This document shows, in pieces, positions 40,090 through 45,924 of a DNA stretch of 45,924 nucleotides. The position numbers and the translations under genes are program-made. This DNA is from JAWWPY01 sp964412845. Its GTDB lineage: Bacteria > Actinomycetota > Actinomycetes > Streptosporangiales > Streptosporangiaceae. Position 1 is the stretch's first letter. Each line of letters opens with the position of its first letter. The stretch covers positions 1-45,924 of the forward strand of contig CAYPQM010000033.1 of assembly GCA_964412845.1 (NCBI GenBank), in the 5' to 3' direction. Under the pieces are notes generated by a model. The model made no database searches, was not told the origin of the DNA, and was given only the letters and a program-made list of their open reading frames with translations.

Positions 40090-43000
40090 TTGGCCGGCTG
40101 GGGGGCTTGGCCGGGAGTGTCGCGGTCCCGGGCGGGGCGGCACGGCGCGGCGGCCGCGACGGTGCTGGTCCTGGCGGCCGGGGCCTGCGTGGCGGTCCAG
40201 GTGGTGGCCCCGCTGCCGGCGTCCGCGGTCTCATCGCACCCGACCACGATCGCGGCCGGGTTCACCCATTCGTGCGCGATCCGCGGCGGCAAGGCGTACT
40301 GCTGGGGCTCCAACGGCAGCGGCCAGCTAGGCAACAACACGACCATCAGCAGCAACGTGCCGGTGCCGGTGAGCACTTCCGGGGTGCTGTCGGGGGTGAC
40401 CCTGACCCAGATCACCACCGGGGATAATTTCACCTGTGCGCTGGGCGCTGCGGGCGCCGCCTACTGCTGGGGCCTCAACAGTCACGGCGAGATGGGGAAC
40501 AACACGGTCACCGCCGCGCAAGACACACCGGTTGCGGTGACTATGAGCGGGCTGACCTTTACCCAGCTCAGCGCCGGCAACGCGGCCATGTGCGCGCTGA
40601 CCAGCACGGCCCTCGCCTACTGCTGGGGCCTGGGCACCAGCGGCCAGCTGGGGAACAGCGGCCTGGTCGATAGCAGGGTGCCGGTGGCGGTGACGGCCAC
40701 CACCGGCACGCCGTTGTTCGGGCTGACCATGACCCAGATCGCCGCTGGGAAGACCTTCGCGTGCGCGCTGGCCAGCACGGGCGCCGCCTACTGCTGGGGC
40801 GCCGGCGCCGCCGGCCAGCTGGGGAACGGCACGACCACCGCTACGCAGTCCACACCGGTGGCGGTGACGGCCAGCGGTGCGCTGGTGGGGCTGACCCTGA
40901 CCCAGATCACCGCCGGCAGTGGCACGGCGTGCGCGCTGGCCAGCACGGGCGCCGCCTACTGCTGGGGCGCCGGCGCCGCCGGCCAGCTGGGGAACGGCAC
41001 GACCACCGCTACGCAGACGACGGCGGTGGCGGTGGACACGTCGGGCGCGCTGGTGGGGGTGACCCTGACCCAGATCACCGAGGGCAACGACCTCACGTGT
41101 GCGCTGGGCAGCACGGGCGCCGCCTACTGCTGGGGCGCCGGCGGCAGCGGCCAGCTGGGGAACGGCACGACCACCCAAAGCCTCGTGCCGGTGGCGGTAA
41201 GCACGTCCGGGGTGCTGTCGGGCAAGACCCTGACTCAGATCAGCGCCGGCGGCTTCAACCAGACGTGTGCCCTGGACAGCGCGGGCACCGCCTACTGCTG
41301 GGGGGTGAACACCGCCGGCCAGCTCGGCAACACCGATATCGCGGCCAACTTCCTGGTGCCGGTGGCGGTGGCGCCGCCCCAGGCCACCACGATCGCGGCC
41401 GGGCAGGCCCACTCGTGCGAGATCCTCAGCGGCAACGCCTACTGCTGGGGCGACAACACCAACGGTGAGCTGGGCAACAACACGACCATCAGCAGCAACG
41501 TGCCGGTAGCCGTGTACACCGGCGGGGTGCTATCGGGGGTGGACCTGACCCAGATCACCGCCGGCACCAACTTCACGTGTGCGCTGGACGCCGCGGGCGC
41601 CGCCTACTGCTGGGGCCTGGGCACCAGCGGCCAGCTGGGCAACGGCACGACCACCAGCAGCAGCATCCCGGTGCTGGTGACCACATCCGGGGCACTGTCC
41701 GGGGTGACCCTGACCCAGATCACTGCCGACGGCGCCACTACGTGCGCACTGGCCAGCGCGGGCACCGCCTACTGCTGGGGCGCCGGTGGCAGCGGCCAGC
41801 TGGGCAACGGCACGACCACCGCGGCGCAGAGCACGGCGGTGCCGGTGTCGGGCGGGCTGACCCTGACCCAGATCACCGCCGGCGGTACCTCCGTGTGTGC
41901 GCTGTCCAGCGCGGGCACCGCCTACTGCTGGGGTGCTGGCGGCAGCGGCCAGCTGGGGAACACCACGAACACCGCGGCGCAGAGCACCCCGGTGGCGGTG
42001 ACGACCACCGGGGTGCTGGCGGCGGTGACCTTGACCGAGATCACCGCCGGCGGTTCCACCGCGTGTGCGCTGTCCAGCGCGGGCTTGGCCTATTGCTGGG
42101 GTCTTGGCACTAACGGCCAGCTGGGGAACACCTCAACTACCAGCAGCAACGTTCCGGTGACGGTGACGGCGACGGGGGTGCTGTCGGGAGTGGCCCTGAG
42201 CCAGATCACCGAGGGCTCCAACTCCACCTGCGTGCTGTCCACCGCGGGCGTCGCCTACTGCTGGGGTGGCGGCGCCATCGGCCAGCTGGGGAACGGCTCG
42301 ACCACCGCGTCGCAGACAACGGCGGTGGCGGTGACGGCTACTGGTGTGCTGACCGGGCAGACCCTGACCCAGATCACCGCCGGCACTACCTTCGTGTGCG
42401 CGCTGGACGATATGGGCGCCGCCTACTGCTGGGGCGAAAATGCCAGCGGCCAGCTTGGGGACCCTGACACGGCGGTGAACTTCCTGGTGCCGGTAACGGT
42501 GACGTCGCAGGCGACCATGATCGCGGCTGGGGGTACCCACTCGTGCCTGCTCCGCCACGGAAAGGCCTACTGCTGGGGCGACAACTCGTTTGGCGAGCTG
42601 GGGATCAACTCCGCCTCACCCACCCAGAGCCTCGTGCCGCTAGCCGTCTACACCGGCGGGGTGCTGTCCGGTAAGACCCTGATCCAGATCAGCGCAAACG
42701 TTGACTGGACGTGCGCGCTGGCCAGCACGGGCGCCGCCTACTGCTGGGGCGACAACAGCAGCGGCAGCGGCGACCTGACCGCTCTGGGGAACGGCGGGAG
42801 CACCGCCAGCAACGCTCCAGTGCTGGTGTCCAACTCCGGCACGACGCTGATCTTCACCCAGATCAGCGTGGGCAGTGACTTCGCGTGCGCGCTGACCAGC
42901 GCCGGGGTGGCCTACTGCTGGGGCAACAACCACAACGGCCAGGTCGGCAACAGCGGCACCTCCCTGGCCAGCACGCCGCAGGCGGTGACGGTCAGCGGGG

Positions 43001-45843
43001 CGCTGTCGGGGCTGACGCTGACCCAGATCGCCGCTGGGGGCAACGTCGCTCTGGGCGATTTCACGTGTGCGCAGGCCAGCACGGGCGCCGCCTTCTGCTG
43101 GGGCTTTGGCACCAGCGGCGAGCTGGGCAATAGCGCCAACCTCACCACCAGCGCGCCGGTGGCGGTGACGGCCTCCGGGGTGCTGTCGGGGGTGGCCCTG
43201 ACCCAGGTCGCCACCGGCGGCAACTCCTCGTGTGCGCTGGGCACCGGCGGCGCCACGTACTGCTGGGGGCTGGGCACCAGCGGCCAGCTGGGCAACAACT
43301 TGGGCACTACCAGCAATGCCCCGGTGGCGGTGTTGGCCACCGGAGTGCTGTCGGGGGTGGCCCTGGCTCAGGTCACCGGTGGAAATAGCTTCGCGTGTGC
43401 GCTGGGTACGGCGGGTGCCGCCTCCTGCTGGGGCCTGGGCACCAGCGGCCAGCTGGGCAACAGCGCGAGCGCCACCAGCAATGCGCCGGTGGCGGTGACG
43501 GTCAGCGGGGTGCTCGCGGGGGTGACCCTGGCCCAGATCAGCAGCGGCACCGCTCACACGTGCACGGAGGACAGCACCGGAGCTTTCTACTGCTGGGGCG
43601 ACAACACCAACGGCGATCTGGGGAACAACTCGACCACGCTGAGCAACGTCCCGGTGATCGTGCAGGGCATCGTGCCGGGTGCTCCCACCAGCGTCACCGC
43701 CTTCCCGGCCAACGCCAGCGCGGCGGTGTACTGGGTCGCTCCGGCCAGCCTGGGCACTGGCACCCTGACCGGCTACACCGCCACCGCCAGCCCCGGCGGT
43801 GCCAGCTGCAGCACGGTCAGCGCCGTCACCTGCACCATCACCGGCCTCACCAACGGCACGACCTACACGGTCACGGTCGTCACGCTCACCACCGACGGCA
43901 ACTCGGCTCCCAGCACGGCCGCCACCGTCACCCCCTGGCCGCCCGGGATCATCGCGGTCGGCAAAAGCCACTCATGCACCATCTTCAGCGGCAAGGCCTA
44001 CTGCTGGGGCGACAACACCAACGGTGAACTGGGCAACAACACCTCGTCTGGTACCGCGCAGGCCACCCCGGTCGCCGTGGACACCACCGGGGTGCTGTCC
44101 GGCAAGACCCTCACCCAGATCAGCGCAGGCCAGAACTTCACCTGCGCACTCGACAGCACCGGCCACGCGTATTGCTGGGGCCTGAACTCCACCGGCCAGC
44201 TGGGGAACAACAACCTGGGCGTTGACAGCCACGTGCCAGTCGCGGTGAGCACGGCCGGCGTGCTGTCCGGCAAGACCCTGACCCAGATCAGCGTGGGGCT
44301 GGCTTTCGCCTGCGCGCTGGACAGCGCCGGCCTGGCCTACTGCTGGGGCGCCGGCCAGGAGGGCGAGCTCGGCAACAACACGGTCCTGACCAACAGCGGC
44401 GTGCCCGTCGCCGTGACCACCGCCGCCACCGCGATAGCCGGCAAGACCCTCACCCAGATCAGCGCCGGCTACGACCACGCGTGCGTGCTGGACACCGCCG
44501 GCGTGGCCTACTGCTGGGGCTACAACGGCAACGGCGGGCTCGGCAACAACAGCACCACGCAGAGCCCGGTGGCGGTGATCGCCGCCGGCGCGCTGACCGG
44601 CAAGGTCATCACTCAGATCAGCGCGGGCAACAAGTTCTCCTGCGCCCTGGACAGCACCGGCCTGGCCTACTGCTGGGGCTACAACGCCACGGGGCAGCTC
44701 GGCATCAACTCGACCAGCCAAAGCTTGGTGCCGGTCGCCGTGACCACCGCCGCCACCGCGATAGCCGGCAAGACCCTCACCCAGATCAGCGTGACCGCCA
44801 ACGACCACTCGTGCGCGCTGGACGCCACTGGCGTGGCCTATTGCTGGGGCAACAACAACCACGGGCAGCTCGGCAACAACTCGACCACTGAAAGCAACGT
44901 GGCCGTCGCCGTGACCACCGCGGCGACCCCGATGTCCGGCATGACCATCACCCAGATCAGCTCCGGCTACGCGCATACCTGCACGATGGATGCCACCGGT
45001 ACCGCGTACTGCTGGGGCCTCGGCTCCTCGGGACAGCTCGGCAACAACTCGACCTCGCAAAGCCTGGTGCCGGGGTTCGTCGGCCCGCAGGGACCCACGG
45101 GGGTGGCTGCCACCCCCGGTGATGCGACGGCGGCGATCTCGTGGACCGCCCCAGTGTTCCTGAACAACGGGACCATCACCGGGTACGCTGCCGCCGCGTC
45201 CCCGGGGGTGGCGTCGTGTTCCACCACGACGGCGACCTTGTGCACGATCAGCGGCCTGACTGATGGGACCACCTACACGATCACGGTCACCGTGACGGCG
45301 ACCACGGGCACCGCGTCTGGCGCCACGGTGACGGTCGTGCCGGCCGGGTTCCTGACCCTGACCTCCCCGAGCTCGCTGACCTGGGCCGCCACCGAGAACG
45401 GCGTGAATCAGAGCGTGGCCGACACTGTCTCCGCGGACCAGCAGCTCACGGCCACGGACAACACCAGCACGGGAGCTGGCTGGCACATCACGATCTCGGC
45501 GACGACGTTCACCAGCGGGGCGAATTCGCTGCCCAACACCGGGGCCGTTAACTTCACCGGCAGCGTCAGCTCCATCACCAGCAGCGCTCCGAGTGTGGCC
45601 TGCGTCGGGTCATGCACGCTGCCGACGAATACGGCGACCTATCCCGTGGTCATCAACACGGCTGTCAGCTCACCGGCGGCCTTCACGATCTACGACACCT
45701 CGGCCGCCACCGGCCTAGGCGTGATGACCATAGGCGGCAGCGCCGCGGCGAACCCAGCCGGATGGTGGGTCAAAGTGCCGGCTTCCGCCCGGGCCGGCTC
45801 GTATACGTCGACCGTTACCCTCACCATGGTGTCCGGCCCGTGA
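40090..45843 (+). CDS. Secreted giant RCC1-repeat protein: four 7-blade propellers, two FN3 domains, C-terminal beta-domain
   Basis: The 1917-residue protein starts at TTG with a strong ribosome-binding site and a signal peptide (AAAATVLVLAAGA...PLPASA, about residues 17-48). It contains 28 RCC1 repeats with the core CALxxxGxAYCWGxxxxGQLGN. They fall into four sets of seven. Each set opens with a variant HSCxIxxGKAYCWG blade: sets at about residues 50-431, 432-806, 807-1194 and 1286-1664. FN3 domains lie at about 1197-1283 and 1665-1752 (GLTNGTTYTVTV, GLTDGTTYTITV). The last 165 residues (SLTWAATENGVNQ, GWHITISATTFTSG, WWVKVPASARAGSYTSTVTL) look like a WxL-type beta-sandwich. Nearly every blade has two Cys about ten residues apart. 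No LPXTG or membrane anchor is seen. RCC1 propellers bind proteins or carbohydrates; the function here is unknown, with adhesion or surface binding plausible. Confidence 0.88.
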   Translation: MAGWGAWPGVSRSRAGRHGAAAATVLVLAAGACVAVQVVAPLPASAVSSHPTTIAAGFTHSCAIRGGKAYCWGSNGSGQLGNNTTISSNVPVPVSTSGVLSGVTLTQITTGDNFTCALGAAGAAYCWGLNSHGEMGNNTVTAAQDTPVAVTMSGLTFTQLSAGNAAMCALTSTALAYCWGLGTSGQLGNSGLVDSRVPVAVTATTGTPLFGLTMTQIAAGKTFACALASTGAAYCWGAGAAGQLGNGTTTATQSTPVAVTASGALVGLTLTQITAGSGTACALASTGAAYCWGAGAAGQLGNGTTTATQTTAVAVDTSGALVGVTLTQITEGNDLTCALGSTGAAYCWGAGGSGQLGNGTTTQSLVPVAVSTSGVLSGKTLTQISAGGFNQTCALDSAGTAYCWGVNTAGQLGNTDIAANFLVPVAVAPPQATTIAAGQAHSCEILSGNAYCWGDNTNGELGNNTTISSNVPVAVYTGGVLSGVDLTQITAGTNFTCALDAAGAAYCWGLGTSGQLGNGTTTSSSIPVLVTTSGALSGVTLTQITADGATTCALASAGTAYCWGAGGSGQLGNGTTTAAQSTAVPVSGGLTLTQITAGGTSVCALSSAGTAYCWGAGGSGQLGNTTNTAAQSTPVAVTTTGVLAAVTLTEITAGGSTACALSSAGLAYCWGLGTNGQLGNTSTTSSNVPVTVTATGVLSGVALSQITEGSNSTCVLSTAGVAYCWGGGAIGQLGNGSTTASQTTAVAVTATGVLTGQTLTQITAGTTFVCALDDMGAAYCWGENASGQLGDPDTAVNFLVPVTVTSQATMIAAGGTHSCLLRHGKAYCWGDNSFGELGINSASPTQSLVPLAVYTGGVLSGKTLIQISANVDWTCALASTGAAYCWGDNSSGSGDLTALGNGGSTASNAPVLVSNSGTTLIFTQISVGSDFACALTSAGVAYCWGNNHNGQVGNSGTSLASTPQAVTVSGALSGLTLTQIAAGGNVALGDFTCAQASTGAAFCWGFGTSGELGNSANLTTSAPVAVTASGVLSGVALTQVATGGNSSCALGTGGATYCWGLGTSGQLGNNLGTTSNAPVAVLATGVLSGVALAQVTGGNSFACALGTAGAASCWGLGTSGQLGNSASATSNAPVAVTVSGVLAGVTLAQISSGTAHTCTEDSTGAFYCWGDNTNGDLGNNSTTLSNVPVIVQGIVPGAPTSVTAFPANASAAVYWVAPASLGTGTLTGYTATASPGGASCSTVSAVTCTITGLTNGTTYTVTVVTLTTDGNSAPSTAATVTPWPPGIIAVGKSHSCTIFSGKAYCWGDNTNGELGNNTSSGTAQATPVAVDTTGVLSGKTLTQISAGQNFTCALDSTGHAYCWGLNSTGQLGNNNLGVDSHVPVAVSTAGVLSGKTLTQISVGLAFACALDSAGLAYCWGAGQEGELGNNTVLTNSGVPVAVTTAATAIAGKTLTQISAGYDHACVLDTAGVAYCWGYNGNGGLGNNSTTQSPVAVIAAGALTGKVITQISAGNKFSCALDSTGLAYCWGYNATGQLGINSTSQSLVPVAVTTAATAIAGKTLTQISVTANDHSCALDATGVAYCWGNNNHGQLGNNSTTESNVAVAVTTAATPMSGMTITQISSGYAHTCTMDATGTAYCWGLGSSGQLGNNSTSQSLVPGFVGPQGPTGVAATPGDATAAISWTAPVFLNNGTITGYAAAASPGVASCSTTTATLCTISGLTDGTTYTITVTVTATTGTASGATVTVVPAGFLTLTSPSSLTWAATENGVNQSVADTVSADQQLTATDNTSTGAGWHITISATTFTSGANSLPNTGAVNFTGSVSSITSSAPSVACVGSCTLPTNTATYPVVINTAVSSPAAFTIYDTSAATGLGVMTIGGSAAANPAGWWVKVPASARAGSYTSTVTLTMVSGP

Positions 45844-45850
45844 CCGGGGT

Positions 45851-45867
45851 CGGCCGCGAGGCGGCCG
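45851..45867 (+). terminator. Hairpin after the RCC1 gene
   Basis: Perfect 7-bp arms CGGCCGC and GCGGCCG enclose GAG, 7 bp after the stop. There is no U-run. The last 50 bases of the window, read in frame with the RCC1 stop, encode a hydrophobic stretch (VAAVLAGVFAGVWGG). This could be the signal peptide of a further secreted protein, so the hairpin may lie inside a coding start instead. Confidence 0.35.
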
Positions 45868-45924
45868 GTTGCCGCGGTGCTGGCTGGGGTGTTCGCTGGT
45901 GTGTGGGGTGGGGTCTGGTTGTGG

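Noticed and set aside
40090..45080. Regular repeats resembling a CRISPR or satellite array
   Set aside because: The period is about 140-160 bp, the units encode RCC1 blades in one open frame, and there are no unique spacers or cas genes.
43972..45486. Long minus-strand open frame opposite the RCC1 gene (and similar ones at 40327-41412 and 42640-43971)
   Set aside because: They mirror the RCC1 repeats, show only Gly/Ala/Val/His-rich repeats and have no start signals.

Overview
The window looks like the chromosome of a soil-type, high-GC actinomycete. Lineage markers are mshC (mycothiol), a DUF5753/DUF397 pair, a class II DAHP synthase, a dxr-rip-ispG cluster in mycobacterial order, a tmsA/tmsB-type pair for 10-methyl branched fatty acids, and a DUF4192 protein. 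Genus cannot be set from the sequence; Streptosporangiales-like is only a guess. A run of exactly 100 N at 1853-1952 shows that this is a scaffolded draft assembly. I see no rRNA, tRNA, insertion sequence or CRISPR array.

Layout. 1-0.9 kb: 3' end of a protein that joins a CheR/PAS-type segment to a DUF5753 module, then DUF397. 1-9 kb: CPBP protease, gap, YbaK-type deacylase, amidase, mshC, a ribbon-helix-helix-like protein with operator-like GATATC boxes, a PIN-domain remnant, an AlkB-like dioxygenase and a beta-lactamase-fold serine hydrolase. 9-12.6 kb: a small hypothetical, a 66-bp minisatellite, an LLM-class flavin oxidoreductase, DUF4192, and a convergent overlapping Asp/Glu racemase. 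12.6-20.9 kb: core metabolism (tmsA-tmsB; class II DAHP synthase; dxr-rip1-ispG). 20.9-29.1 kb: a DeoR regulator divergent from a ribose-type ABC importer, a secreted tripeptidyl-peptidase-like hydrolase, a GNAT protein and an unclassified protein with a possible HTH segment. 29.1-30.4 kb: a divergent ProA-like dehydrogenase.

30.5-37.4 kb (minus strand) is the most unusual part. An 861-residue protein joins a complete sugar-type ABC ATPase, two GAF-like regions and a complete histidine kinase in one chain. It overlaps an OmpR/PhoB-type response regulator. Downstream on the same strand is a complete xylose-type importer (binding protein, half-size ATPase, permease). A terminator-like hairpin and three phased GTAAAC-like repeats lie between the regulator and the importer. 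I infer that the fused ATPase couples the transporter's nucleotide cycle to two-component signalling and that the regulator controls the importer genes.

37.6-45.8 kb: a HelD/HelR-type RNA polymerase-associated motor, then a very large secreted RCC1-repeat protein with exactly 28 blades (4 x 7), two FN3 domains and a C-terminal beta-domain. Short in-frame tandem duplications recur in unrelated genes across the window.
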